Of a stretch of 23,797 nt of DNA, positions 13,278 through 22,693 are shown piece after piece. Each line of letters starts with the position of its first letter. Position 1 is the stretch's first letter. The stretch lies in contig JAMWBY010000012.1 of NCBI GenBank assembly GCA_023818745.1, forward strand, positions 1 to 23,797, given 5' to 3'. The DNA comes from Candidatus Omnitrophota bacterium. GTDB lineage: Bacteria > Ratteibacteria > UBA8468 > B48-G9 > JAFGKM01. Both the position numbers and the translations under genes were made by a program. The notes under the pieces were generated by a model. That model did no database searches and was not told the origin of the DNA. It was given only the letters and a program-made list of their open reading frames with translations.

Positions 13278-14315
13278 ATGAAATTTAAGACAAAATATAT
13301 TTTTAAAGAGTTTAGTATCAATTTTGTTTTCTCCTTTTTAATCATCTTTTTCGTTTTTACTATAAGAAGTATTTTCCAGATTGTTGACCTTATTGTCAAA
13401 GGTAGTTTTACATTATTTCCACTTTTAAAATTTTTTTTTCTTTCAATATGTATATCTTTTCAAATTATAATTCCACTTACAGTCCTTACATCTTCAATGT
13501 CACTTTTTTCAACTTTTTCATCCAATAGAGAATTAAATATTTTTGCTTTTTCTGGAATCCCAAGTAAATTGTTGATAAAACCGCTTTTATTTTTCTCTAT
13601 TATTTTCACATTTTTCCTTTTTTATTTCAACTTTTTTATTGTTCCTGAAATGGAATTTCAAAAAAGAAACCTTACAACCATTCTAAAAATTAAAAATCCT
13701 CTTTCTATTCTTATTGAAAAGGAGATAATAAAAGATTTTCCAGATACAAGTATATATATTGAGAAAATTTACAAAAATTTTAAATTTAGAAATATTTCAA
13801 TCACAAAAAAGGAAGTTGATACAACAATTTTTTTGAAAGCAGAAAAAGGAAAGGTTGTTTATAATTCAGAAACAAATAAACTTCTTTTTATTCTTGAGAA
13901 TGGAAATTTTTTGGTCATAACAAAAAATTCTGTAAGTTCTGTTGATTTCAAGAACTATGAGTTTTATATAAACCTGCCTGCAAGTTTTAAAAAGATTGAA
14001 ATTGAACCAACTATATATGAACTTAATTATATAAAATTGCGGAAGATAAAGAATCTTGATTCGTCAATTGAATTTCATAAAAGATTTGTATTTTCCATTA
14101 CTCCTCTAATTTTGTTGTTTTTAGGCAGCAGCATTGGAATGAATTTAAAACAAAAAAATAAAATTTTATACATAGGAATTGGGGGTTTTATAAGTATAAT
14201 ATTTTTTGAAATGTTAACACTTGGTGAGATAATCACAAGAAAGACACAAAATACAATTTTTATTTATATTCCTGTTTTAATTTTGATTATTCTTACAAAA
14301 AGATTCTGGAAATGA
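13278..14315 (+). CDS. lptF: LPS export ABC transporter permease LptF (YjgP/YjgQ family)
   Basis: A 345-residue permease with the LptF/G layout: three N-terminal membrane helices (about residues 12-38, 50-72, 98-120), a large periplasmic beta-jellyroll domain (about 125-265) and three C-terminal helices (about 270-342). The segment FSSNRELNIFAFSGIP is the coupling-helix region that meets the LptB ATPase. With LptG it extracts LPS from the inner membrane. It overlaps the next gene by 4 nt. The order lptF then lptG follows the usual pattern; the two are paralogues, so the labels rest on order. Confidence 0.88.
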   Translation: MKFKTKYIFKEFSINFVFSFLIIFFVFTIRSIFQIVDLIVKGSFTLFPLLKFFFLSICISFQIIIPLTVLTSSMSLFSTFSSNRELNIFAFSGIPSKLLIKPLLFFSIIFTFFLFYFNFFIVPEMEFQKRNLTTILKIKNPLSILIEKEIIKDFPDTSIYIEKIYKNFKFRNISITKKEVDTTIFLKAEKGKVVYNSETNKLLFILENGNFLVITKNSVSSVDFKNYEFYINLPASFKKIEIEPTIYELNYIKLRKIKNLDSSIEFHKRFVFSITPLILLFLGSSIGMNLKQKNKILYIGIGGFISIIFFEMLTLGEIITRKTQNTIFIYIPVLILIILTKRFWK

Positions 14316-15337
14316 GGAAGAAATTTATATATATATTTTTAAATTTTTTGAAGTTTTTTTTGATAATATCAATTTTATTTATGATACTTTTTTCAGTAAT
14401 TCAAATCCTTGACGATCTCTATAGTTTCATAAAAGGTGAAAAAATATTTATGCTTAAAAATTATTTATACACATGTCCTTTACTTTTCGTTCAAATATCA
14501 CCAATTATAACAATTCTTTCTTTAATGTTAATTCTATCCGAAATGATAAAAAATTATGAATTAAAGGTTTTTTTAATATCAGGAGTTAAACCAATAAATA
14601 TCTTCTACATTTTTTTATTCTGTGGTTTTTTTTCTGCAATTATAACTTTTTCAGTTAAAAATTCTATTTCACCTTATTTTTTGAAAAGAATTAACGGTCA
14701 GATTTCACGTATTCCTATTGCTTTTACATCTCACAATTACTTTTTTTATGCAGAAAAAGTTGAAGGTAAAAAATTTATAAATGTAGAGTTTTCTGAATAT
14801 TATGAAGAAGGTGGATTTAGAACTTTTAAAATAGAAATCGCTGAAAATTATGATGGTAATGTATGGATTTTTAAGGATGGATTTTTATGGGAGTTTGATA
14901 AAGAGAAAAACCTTATAAATAAAGAAAAAATTGATGTTAAAAAAGTTAATATACCTTTGACTTATGAAATATTATCTGTCTTAAACATTGATATTGAAAC
15001 ATTTTCTTTTTTTCAACTCTTAAGAGTTATAAAAAAAATGGAAAAATTGGGCTTAAAACCGGTAACACTTATAAGTTGTTTATATGATAAAATAGCATAT
15101 CCTTTTTTAAATTTTTTTATTGTTTTTGTGATTTATACCTTTCTAAGAAAAAGAGAAAAAATTTCTAATTTATATGTTTTTTCATTTTCTTTTCTTTTTT
15201 CCTTTTTTATATATTTCCTTTACATTTTGACTTTTTCTCTTTCTAAAAATGCAAAGATACCACCAATTTTAGGAACATGGATTATTCAAATTATCCTTTT
15301 GGCTCACTTTTTTTATCAGATTAAAAATTTTGAATAA
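14312..15337 (+). CDS. lptG: LPS export ABC transporter permease LptG (YjgP/YjgQ family)
   Basis: A 341-residue paralogue of the preceding gene with the same six-helix plus periplasmic-domain plan: FLKFFLIISILFMILFSVIQ at the N-terminus, the coupling segment IKNYELKVFLISGVKPINIF, a jellyroll at about residues 120-240 and three C-terminal helices. It partners LptF above the LptB ATPase, which is not in the window. ATG overlaps the lptF stop (ATGA), so translation is coupled. Its last codons overlap the -35 of the glyS promoter. Confidence 0.88.
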   Translation: MRKKFIYIFLNFLKFFLIISILFMILFSVIQILDDLYSFIKGEKIFMLKNYLYTCPLLFVQISPIITILSLMLILSEMIKNYELKVFLISGVKPINIFYIFLFCGFFSAIITFSVKNSISPYFLKRINGQISRIPIAFTSHNYFFYAEKVEGKKFINVEFSEYYEEGGFRTFKIEIAENYDGNVWIFKDGFLWEFDKEKNLINKEKIDVKKVNIPLTYEILSVLNIDIETFSFFQLLRVIKKMEKLGLKPVTLISCLYDKIAYPFLNFFIVFVIYTFLRKREKISNLYVFSFSFLFSFFIYFLYILTFSLSKNAKIPPILGTWIIQIILLAHFFYQIKNFE

Positions 15338-15358
15338 ATTTTTAAAATTTAGTATTAT
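15330..15358 (+). promoter_or_regulatory. Promoter of the glyS-glyA operon
   Basis: TTGAAT (15330-15335), a 17-nt spacer and TATTAT (15353-15358). Transcription should begin near 15365, giving a leader of about 20 nt before the ATG at 15386. Confidence 0.6.
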
Positions 15359-15385
15359 ATTAAAAACTTGAAGAGAGAAAATCAA

Positions 15386-17461
15386 ATGAAAAAAAATCTT
15401 GTTTTGGAAATTGGAGTTGAGGATTTACCTTCTTATTGTGGTGAATATCTAAATGAGAAGTTGTTATCTTTACTGGAAAATTCTTTTAAAGAAGCAAGAT
15501 TAGAGTATGAAACTCTTGAATTTTATTATACTGTGCGAAGAATTATTATTTTTATAAAAAATCTGCAGGAACGCCAAAAAAGTAAAATTGCAGAAGTTTA
15601 TGGACCTCCATTAGAAGTTAGTATCGATGAGAATAAGAATTGGACAGACATTGCATTGAAATTTGCAAAAGCGCATAAAATCTCTCCCGATAGATTACAG
15701 ATATTTGAAAAAAAGGGAAAAAGGGTTATAGGATTTATTGAGGAAGAAAAGGGAGAGTTTGTATGGAAAATATTTAACAATATTATAAATGAAGTTATTA
15801 AAAAACTTGAAATTCCAAGAGGGATGGTATGGAGCAAGAATGGGTTTAAATTTTTTAGGCCGATAAGATATATTTTTTGTATTTTTGGAGAGAAATTGGT
15901 TGCTTTAAGATTAGGAGAAGTTAAAAGTAAAAAATATACTTTTGGACATAGAGTCCTTTCAGATAAAAAATTAAATATTTACAATACAAAAGATTATTTT
16001 GACAAAATTTTAAAGAACTTTGTTATTTTTGACCCAGAGGTGAGAAAAAAAATGATAGAAGCACAAATAGAGAAAATGATAGATAAAAATTGTTTTTATA
16101 AACATGAACTGATTGATAAAATTGTTCCTTTTATTGAATATCCTTTATGTGGAAGATGTAATTTACCTGAAACATATAAAGATTTACCAAAAGAAGTTGT
16201 TGAATCAATAATTTTAAATGTTAAAGGGATTTCACTTTATAATGAAAATGGCGATCTTTTTTCAAATTTTATAATTGTGTGTGATGGTGTTTTTAATGAA
16301 AAAGTTAAGGAAAATTACGAAAAAGTTGTTGAAAATAAAATACAAGATGCTCTTTTCTTTATAAATCAGGATATGAAAAAACCATTGATTGAATACTTAA
16401 ATGACTTGAAAAATATTGTTTACCATCCTGTTTTTGGAACAATTTATGATAGAGTAGAGAGGATTAAAAAAATATGTAATTTTCTTTGTAAAGAATTAAA
16501 AATTGATTGTGAGAAAATGAATATTATAATTTCACTTTTTAAAAATGACCTTGCAACTTTACTTGTGAATGAATTTCCCTCTTTACAAGGCATTGTAGGA
16601 AGAATTTATGCTGAAAAAAATGGTTTTGATGGAATTATTTCAGAATCAATTGAACAACATTATCTTCCAAGATTTCAAGGGGATAGAAAACCCAAATTTA
16701 TTGAAAGTGCTATTGTTTCAATATGTGATAGAATTGAAACAATATGTAGTTTTTTAAGTGAAGGTGTTGAAATTAAAGGAGATCAGGACCCTTTTGGAAT
16801 TAAAAGAATAACAACAGGAATGGTTGAAATAATTTGGGATAAAAATATTGAAATTTCAATAAATAAACTTGTCAATAAAACTCTTGAGATACTTAATAAA
16901 AATGATTCCGAACTTCAGAAATTAATTGTTGGGTTTATATTTCAAAGAGCAGAGAATTTACTTATTTCAGAAGGGATAACGCATGGATTGAGAAAAGCAG
17001 TTTTTTCTGTAGAAAATGACAATCTCCTTGAAATTAGAAGGAAGATTGATGCTATAAAAAATGTTATTATAAAAGGCAAGGGTGAGGAAATTCTTATCCC
17101 TTTTATAAGAGTTGCAAATATGTTAAAACAGGCTGAGAATAAAAAGATTATTTATGGAATGTTCAATGAAAATTTACTTATTGAAGATAGGGAGAAGGAA
17201 CTTTATAAATTTTACCTGGATAATAAAGAAAAGATGGAAAACTATTATGTAGTAAAGAGATATATACAGTTTCTTGAAGAAATGAGGAAATGGAAACAAC
17301 CAATAGATAAATTTTTTGATCATGTTTTTGTAATGGTAGAAGATGAAAAATTAAGAAGTAATAGATTAGCATTACTTAAAATGATAAATGAAATTTTTAT
17401 AAAATTTGCTGATTTTTCACAGATACCTTTAAAAGAGGTGGAAAATGATGAAAAAATTTGA
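15386..17461 (+). CDS. glyS: Glycyl-tRNA synthetase beta subunit
   Basis: A 691-residue protein of the expected size. It opens MKKNLVLEIGVEDLPSYCGEYL, the GlyS N-terminal signature, and includes VYGPPLEV, FRPIRYIFCIFG, FGHRVLSD, EFPSLQGIVGRIYAEKNG and GDQDPFGIKR, all typical of the family. GlyS carries the tRNA-binding part of the alpha2/beta2 enzyme. ATG at 15386 is chosen over a TTG at 15368, because family members begin just before the LEIG motif. glyQ (alpha), often adjacent, is not here. It overlaps glyA by about 14-17 nt. Confidence 0.96.
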   Translation: MKKNLVLEIGVEDLPSYCGEYLNEKLLSLLENSFKEARLEYETLEFYYTVRRIIIFIKNLQERQKSKIAEVYGPPLEVSIDENKNWTDIALKFAKAHKISPDRLQIFEKKGKRVIGFIEEEKGEFVWKIFNNIINEVIKKLEIPRGMVWSKNGFKFFRPIRYIFCIFGEKLVALRLGEVKSKKYTFGHRVLSDKKLNIYNTKDYFDKILKNFVIFDPEVRKKMIEAQIEKMIDKNCFYKHELIDKIVPFIEYPLCGRCNLPETYKDLPKEVVESIILNVKGISLYNENGDLFSNFIIVCDGVFNEKVKENYEKVVENKIQDALFFINQDMKKPLIEYLNDLKNIVYHPVFGTIYDRVERIKKICNFLCKELKIDCEKMNIIISLFKNDLATLLVNEFPSLQGIVGRIYAEKNGFDGIISESIEQHYLPRFQGDRKPKFIESAIVSICDRIETICSFLSEGVEIKGDQDPFGIKRITTGMVEIIWDKNIEISINKLVNKTLEILNKNDSELQKLIVGFIFQRAENLLISEGITHGLRKAVFSVENDNLLEIRRKIDAIKNVIIKGKGEEILIPFIRVANMLKQAENKKIIYGMFNENLLIEDREKELYKFYLDNKEKMENYYVVKRYIQFLEEMRKWKQPIDKFFDHVFVMVEDEKLRSNRLALLKMINEIFIKFADFSQIPLKEVENDEKI

Positions 17462-18677
17462 CCCTGAAATTTATAATATTTTGAGAAAAGAAATAGAAAG
17501 ACAAAGAAATACAATTGATTTAATTCCTTCTGAAAATATAGTAAGTAAAAATGTTTTGAAAATAGTGGGCTCTATTTTTACAAATAAATATGCGGAAGGA
17601 TATCCTAATAAAAGATATTATGGTGGTTGCGAATATGTTGATATGGTTGAGAGAATTGCTGTTGAGAGAGCATGTAAACTTTTTAATTCAGAGCATGCAA
17701 ATGTTCAACCCCATTCAGGTAGCCAGGCAAATATGGCAGTTTATTTTTCAGTTTTAAAACCAGGGGATAAGATTCTTGCTATGGATATTGGTTCAGGAGG
17801 ACATTTAACCCATGGTGTAAAAGTAAATTTTTCAGGTATGTTATATAATGCAATTTTTTATTCAGTAGATAGAGATACAGGACTTCTCAATTATGAAAAT
17901 ATAAGAAAGATTGCAAATAGAGAAAAACCTAAGATTATTGTATGTGGCAGTAGTTCATATTCACGAATAATTGATTTTGAAAAGTTTTACCAGATTGCAA
18001 AAGAAGTAAATGCTTATCTTCTTGCAGATATTGCTCATATTGCTGGTCTTATTGTTGCTAATCTTCATCCTTCTCCTGTTAAATACGCTGAATTTGTTAC
18101 TTCAACCACACATAAAACATTAAGAGGACCAAGGGGTGGTTTAATTCTCTGTAAAAAAGATTTCAAAGAAAAAATAGATAGTATGATAATTCCAGGAATT
18201 CAGGGAGGGCCATTGGTTCATGTAATTGCTGGTAAAGCAGTTGCTTTTAAAGAAGCAATGACGAAAAAGTTTATAAAATATCAAAATCAAATTGTTGAAA
18301 ATTGTAAGGTTTTATGTGATGAATTGAAAAAAAGAGGATATAAAATAATAAGTGATGGAACAGATAATCATCTTTTTGTAGTTGATTTAAGGAATAAGAA
18401 TATAACAGGACTTGAAGGGCAAAAACTCCTTGAAAATGTAGGCATCATTACGAACAAAAATTTAATTCCATTTGACCCATTGCCACCATCTATAACAAGC
18501 GGTATAAGGATAGGGACACCATGTATAACAAGTAGAGGAATGAAAAAATCAGATATGGTTAAAATTGCTGAGTGGATTGATGAGACAATAAAAAACAGAG
18601 AAAAAGAGAACATTTTAAAAGATATAAGAAAAAAAGTAAGGAGGTTTGCAAGTGAATTCCCCATCTATCCAGAATAA
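17448..18677 (+). CDS. glyA: Serine hydroxymethyltransferase
   Basis: A PLP enzyme of about 409 residues. It has LIPSENIVSKNVL near the N-terminus, NVQPHSGSQANMAVY, GGHLTHG, ADIAHIAGLI and the lysine motif TSTTHKTLRGPRGG; the PLP lysine is encoded at 18114-18116. It makes glycine and 5,10-methylene-THF from serine and THF. Two ATGs stand side by side (17445, 17448). GAGGTGG lies 7 nt before the second, which I prefer. The gene overlaps glyS at its start, and its end overlaps the deaminase gene. Making glycine next to the glycine tRNA synthetase, and methylene-THF next to dCMP deaminase (dTMP supply), is a sensible grouping. Confidence 0.97.
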   Translation: MKKFDPEIYNILRKEIERQRNTIDLIPSENIVSKNVLKIVGSIFTNKYAEGYPNKRYYGGCEYVDMVERIAVERACKLFNSEHANVQPHSGSQANMAVYFSVLKPGDKILAMDIGSGGHLTHGVKVNFSGMLYNAIFYSVDRDTGLLNYENIRKIANREKPKIIVCGSSSYSRIIDFEKFYQIAKEVNAYLLADIAHIAGLIVANLHPSPVKYAEFVTSTTHKTLRGPRGGLILCKKDFKEKIDSMIIPGIQGGPLVHVIAGKAVAFKEAMTKKFIKYQNQIVENCKVLCDELKKRGYKIISDGTDNHLFVVDLRNKNITGLEGQKLLENVGIITNKNLIPFDPLPPSITSGIRIGTPCITSRGMKKSDMVKIAEWIDETIKNREKENILKDIRKKVRRFASEFPIYPE

Positions 18678-19119
18678 AAGACCGGATTGGGACACATATT
18701 TTATGAAAATTGCTGAATTTGTTTCTGAAAGGTCAACATGTTTAAGAAGAAAAGTAGGAGCAGTTGTTGTGAAAGAAAAAAGGATTCTTGCAACTGGTTA
18801 TAATGGAGCGCCAACAGGTCTTGCTCATTGTGAAGAAATTGGTTGTCTAAGAGAGAAACTTAATATTCCTTCAGGAGAAAGACATGAATTATGTAGGGGG
18901 CTTCATGCAGAACAGAATGCAATATTACAGTCTGCATATCATGGTGTAGCAATAAAAGGAAGTAAACTTTATGTTACATGTCATCCGTGTAGTGTATGTG
19001 CTAAAATGATAATAAATGCAGGGATTGAAGAAATTATTATAAATGAAGGATATCCTGATGAGATGGCTAAAAGTATTTTAAAAGAAGGGAAAATTAAAGT
19101 AAGATATCTTAAAAAATGA
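18652..19119 (+). CDS. Deoxycytidylate (dCMP) deaminase
   Basis: A 155-residue zinc-dependent deaminase. The catalytic site is H85-A-E87 (LHAEQNAIL) with zinc ligands C113 and C116 (CHPCSVC). GYNGAPTGLAHCEEIGC is typical of the dCMP deaminase/ComEB family, which converts dCMP to dUMP for dTMP synthesis. The start is GTG at 18652, 7 nt after AAGGAGG. A TTG at 18646 is too close to that site. It overlaps the glyA end by 26 nt and recJ by 4 nt. Confidence 0.95.
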   Translation: MNSPSIQNKRPDWDTYFMKIAEFVSERSTCLRRKVGAVVVKEKRILATGYNGAPTGLAHCEEIGCLREKLNIPSGERHELCRGLHAEQNAILQSAYHGVAIKGSKLYVTCHPCSVCAKMIINAGIEEIIINEGYPDEMAKSILKEGKIKVRYLKK

Positions 19120-20666
19120 TACAAATTCCACAACTTTTAAAAGATATTCTTTACAAAAGAAATATAAAAATAGAAGAAGAAATAATTAAATTTCTTTATC
19201 CTTCGTTAAATGACCTGACAGAACCTTCTGTAGTAAAAACTATTGAAATTGCCACGAGAGAAATTATAAAAGCGATTGAAAATAAAGATAAAATATTTAT
19301 TTATGGAGATGGTGATATAGATGGAATTGGAGGTGTATTCTTAATTATAAAGTTTTTAAAGGATAAAAATGTGGAATTTAATTATTATCTTACCCACCGG
19401 CTTGAAGATTATGAGATAGAAGAAACATTTGTAAATTATTTACTTAAAGAAAAATATAAACTCTTAATTTTAATTGATTGTGGTATTTCTTCTTATAAAT
19501 TTCTTAAAAGGTGTGCTGATGAAAACATTAAAATAATTGTTATTGACCATCATCAGACAGATATTGAAAAATTACCTGAAAGTCATATTTATATTCATCC
19601 GTTTTTCAGTTCAAAGGATATAGATTTTTCAGCAACTGGACTTTCATTTAAGTTGTTTCAAAATCTTACTTCAAATTATTCAAATTTTACTTTTAATAGT
19701 TATATTTCTATTGCAGGTCTTGCAACTTTAAGTGAAAATGTGGATTTGACAGGTGATAATAGAATTTTTGTAAAAGAAATGTTAAAGGATTTGAGAAATT
19801 CAACAATTAATGGATTAAATTTAATCGTATCAAAATACTTAAGAGAAAACAAAATAGAATCAGAAGATATAAAAAAAATAATAAATCCAAAACTTAATTC
19901 TCCTGGAAGATTTGGGAAACCAGAAATTTCTTTGAACCTATTGCTTGAAGAAAATGAAAAAGAGATAGAAAAATTATTAAAAGAGATTGAAATACTTGAT
20001 AGGAAAAGATATCAAGTAACCAAAAAAACAATGAAGGCCATTGAAAACAAAAAAAGTTTTGAATCAAGATTTATAATTCTTGATGATTTCCCTGAGTCAT
20101 TATGTGGAATTATAGCAAGTCGTCTTGTAGAAAGATATAACTTACCATTTCTTATAATGAGTAGAAAAGATAACATTGTTAAAGGTTCTGGTAGGTCTCC
20201 TGAAAAATTTAATTTATATGAAAATATGAAGAAAATAAAAAATAAATTTTTATCTTTTGGGGGACATAAAAATGCTATTGGATTTAAATTTCATATTGAG
20301 AAAAAAGATGAGATAGAAGAATACTGGAAAGATTTGAGGGTTTTTGAAGTTAAAGAAAAATATTATGATGCACTTTTGGGAATTGAAAATATAAAACCAG
20401 AAATTTTTGAATATCTTGAACTTTTAAAACCATATGGTAAAGGTAATCCAGCACCAATTTTTTTAAGTAAAAATGTTATTATAAAAAAAATAAAAAAAGG
20501 TGAAAAAAATAAGTTCTGGGCAGCAAAAGGAGATGTTATTTTTGAATGTGAAACAGATTTATTAAAAGAACTTGAAGAAGGGGAAAAAACAATATTTTAT
20601 ACTCCTGAATTTGAAAAAAAAGATGGATATTATAAAATTTATTTGAAAATTAAAAATTTTAAATAG
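19116..20666 (+). CDS. recJ: RecJ-like single-stranded-DNA exonuclease (DHH family)
   Basis: A 516-residue DHH phosphoesterase. Motif I is YGDGDIDG (D65, D67, D69), motif II LILIDCG (D121), motif III is D144-H145-H146, and the DHHA1 part has GSGRS and FGGHKNAIGF. A C-terminal OB-like region follows (LLKPYGKGNPAPIF). RecJ degrades 5'-ended ssDNA in recombination and mismatch repair. In RecJ the fourth metal motif reads GTxADxxPL; here it is LATLSENVDL, with E207 in place of the Asp. Activity may be altered, or this may be a RecJ-like paralogue. The ATG overlaps the deaminase stop. The 3' end overlaps rpmB by 8 nt on the opposite strand. Confidence 0.85.
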   Translation: MIQIPQLLKDILYKRNIKIEEEIIKFLYPSLNDLTEPSVVKTIEIATREIIKAIENKDKIFIYGDGDIDGIGGVFLIIKFLKDKNVEFNYYLTHRLEDYEIEETFVNYLLKEKYKLLILIDCGISSYKFLKRCADENIKIIVIDHHQTDIEKLPESHIYIHPFFSSKDIDFSATGLSFKLFQNLTSNYSNFTFNSYISIAGLATLSENVDLTGDNRIFVKEMLKDLRNSTINGLNLIVSKYLRENKIESEDIKKIINPKLNSPGRFGKPEISLNLLLEENEKEIEKLLKEIEILDRKRYQVTKKTMKAIENKKSFESRFIILDDFPESLCGIIASRLVERYNLPFLIMSRKDNIVKGSGRSPEKFNLYENMKKIKNKFLSFGGHKNAIGFKFHIEKKDEIEEYWKDLRVFEVKEKYYDALLGIENIKPEIFEYLELLKPYGKGNPAPIFLSKNVIIKKIKKGEKNKFWAAKGDVIFECETDLLKELEEGEKTIFYTPEFEKKDGYYKIYLKIKNFK

Positions 20667-20871
20667 TTTCTTCTTTAATTTTGAGAGGTCTTTTTACCTT
20701 GCCCGACTTTAAACATTTTACACATACCTTCATTCTTTTTATAATACCATTATATTCAACACGAATATTCTGAATATTGGGTTTCCATGTCCGTCTTGTT
20801 TTTCTGTTTGAATGACTTACTCTATTTCCTGATCTACTTTCTTTTCCACAAATTTCACATCTTATAGCCAT
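20659..20871 (-). CDS. rpmB: 50S ribosomal protein L28
   Basis: A 70-residue L28. It begins MAIRCEICGKESRSGNRVSHSNRKTRRTWKPN (shown in parts here as CEIC, GNRVSHSN and KTRRTWKPN) and ends CVKCLKSGKVKR. The two CxxC pairs form the zinc site of the C+ form. SD GAGGTG lies 7 nt before the ATG. It is 15 nt downstream of the O-antigen ligase-like gene and no separate promoter is obvious. It converges with recJ, with an 8-nt overlap. Confidence 0.97.
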   Translation of the reverse strand: MAIRCEICGKESRSGNRVSHSNRKTRRTWKPNIQNIRVEYNGIIKRMKVCVKCLKSGKVKRPLKIKEETI

Positions 20872-20886
20872 TTTGCACCTCAGTTT

Positions 20887-22662
20887 TTACTTTAATTTTC
20901 CTTCCTCTTTTAATTTCAAAATAGTTATGTTAGCATATTTATTTTTTGGGTCTAAATTCAACACCCTTTTAATATAATTTAAGGCACTTTCTATATTATT
21001 ATAATATATAATGTAAATTGATGCAATACTACATAAAAGGTCTACGTCATAGGGATTAAACCATTCTGCTATTTTGTAATATTGTAATGCTTTTTCAAAG
21101 TTTCCCATTTTAATATAAATAGTTCCAAGATTTGCATCTGTTTTTGCATAATGTGGGAAAAGATAATTATTAATTTTTAAATAAATATCTCTTGCTTTTT
21201 TATAATCGCCTACTTTTCCATACATATATGCAAGTTTATACCAAATTTCGTAATCATTGGGATTTAAAGCACATGCCTTATGATAATTTTCTATACATTC
21301 CTTATAAAGTTTTATTCTGAAACTATCTTCATATATTTTTCTTCCCATTTTTTCTTCATAACTAATTAATTCTTTAATTGACTCTGACATTTTAAAATAT
21401 ACTTGTGGTAAAATTCTATAAAAGGAATGAAAGATAAATAAAACAACAGAAGTTAAAAATATTATATACCAAATAAGTTGTGAAACTTCAAAAGGAACTT
21501 TTTCTCTTTTAAAATATTGAAATGTTATTCCAATTAAAAACCAGAAATACATACTTGTGGATGGATTTCTCATATTTGTAGAAAAAATGTTGTCAAGTAA
21601 AACACTTATAATCCCTCCAATTATACCTACAAAAAGTAATTTATTTGATTCTTTCTTTTTTATAAAGTTGATAATTAAAAACAGAATTAAAGATAAAAAG
21701 ATAAGAAAACCGATAAGTCCTGTCTCACTCCAAATTTCAAGATATTCATTATGAGGATGATTAGTTACATTCCTTGACTCTGGTTGTAAAAAATATTCTT
21801 TTATTCTGAAATAGGGATAATAGAAAATAAAATTTCCAAGTCCCCATCCTAAAATTGGTTTTTTAATAATTAATTTCCAGGTGCCTTGCCATATATAAAA
21901 TCTTATATTTGTTCTATACCAAAGAAGTATTTTAGGATAGTAGAGAATTATAAAAAAAACTGTGATAAGTAATCCTACGTATTTTAAGATTCCTTTTTTC
22001 TCTAAATTATTTAAATATAACATAAAAGGAATAGTTAAAATAAAAGCCATTATTGCAGCCCTTGAGTTTGTTAAAATTAAGCCCCACAGGCAAAAGAATA
22101 ATGACAAAATATCTATATATGAAAAAAACTTACCCAATTTCTCATTTTTATACTCTTTATAATTTAAAATGTTTGATAAAGTTAAGGATAAAACCATTAT
22201 TATATGACCTGCGTAAAAATTTGGATTGCCAAATGTTGAAATAGGATAATGTCTTGGTCCATAAAATTGAAAAATTCCAATTATTGAAGCGATAATTCCT
22301 GAAGTAATCCAGACATAAAAAATCTTTTTATCAATTTTTAAATTTGAAGAAATTATAAAAATCAGGAAATAGAGAATATAGTTTTCTAAACTTTTGGCAC
22401 TTTCAAATTTAAAAGGAGCATAAAATGCTGAAATTAAAATCCATGCAAAAAAAATCAACGGCAGATAAACAAATATAGAAAACTCAAATTCCTTTCTTTT
22501 ATATATGTAATAAATTGAAAGGAATATACAAAAGAGAAAACCCATTAAATTTTTTATTATTGTGTAATCATAGGCAAATTGGAAATTAAGAAGAATTCCA
22601 CCTGCAAAAAAAATAATAATCCCTGTCCAGTAAAATATTTCAAAATTTTTCTTGTATTTCAT
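20887..22662 (-). CDS. O-antigen ligase/polymerase-like membrane protein with C-terminal TPRs
   Basis: About 591 residues. Ten or more membrane helices span residues 1-430. The periplasmic loop motif NHPHNEYLEIWSETGLIGF, typical of the Wzy_C/WaaL family, lies between them, with GWGLGNF upstream. A tail of TPR repeats follows from about residue 460 (YEIWYKLAYMYGKVGDYKKARDIYLKI; YAKTDANLGTIYIKMGNFEKALQYYKIAE). WaaL joins O-antigen to lipid A-core and Wzy polymerises it; sequence alone does not separate the two, and protein glycosylation ligases share the fold. Starts are possible at 22662, 22680 or TTG 22698. I chose 22662, because a good promoter ends 8 nt before it. Confidence 0.85.
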   Translation of the reverse strand: MKYKKNFEIFYWTGIIIFFAGGILLNFQFAYDYTIIKNLMGFLFCIFLSIYYIYKRKEFEFSIFVYLPLIFFAWILISAFYAPFKFESAKSLENYILYFLIFIISSNLKIDKKIFYVWITSGIIASIIGIFQFYGPRHYPISTFGNPNFYAGHIIMVLSLTLSNILNYKEYKNEKLGKFFSYIDILSLFFCLWGLILTNSRAAIMAFILTIPFMLYLNNLEKKGILKYVGLLITVFFIILYYPKILLWYRTNIRFYIWQGTWKLIIKKPILGWGLGNFIFYYPYFRIKEYFLQPESRNVTNHPHNEYLEIWSETGLIGFLIFLSLILFLIINFIKKKESNKLLFVGIIGGIISVLLDNIFSTNMRNPSTSMYFWFLIGITFQYFKREKVPFEVSQLIWYIIFLTSVVLFIFHSFYRILPQVYFKMSESIKELISYEEKMGRKIYEDSFRIKLYKECIENYHKACALNPNDYEIWYKLAYMYGKVGDYKKARDIYLKINNYLFPHYAKTDANLGTIYIKMGNFEKALQYYKIAEWFNPYDVDLLCSIASIYIIYYNNIESALNYIKRVLNLDPKNKYANITILKLKEEGKLK

Positions 22663-22670
22663 AAATTTTA

Positions 22671-22693
22671 ATTTTATCATTAAGTGATAAAAT
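22671..22693. promoter_or_regulatory. Palindromic operator-like element between divergent genes
   Basis: ATTTTATCA (22671-22679), TTAAG, TGATAAAAT (22685-22693): a perfect 9-bp inverted repeat with a 5-bp centre. Each arm ends in a TAAAAT -10-like hexamer pointing outward, one toward the O-antigen ligase and one toward the ECF sigma gene. Confidence 0.5.

Noticed and set aside
18646..18651. TTG start for dCMP deaminase
   Set aside because: It lies 1 nt from GGAGG; GTG at 18652 has proper spacing.
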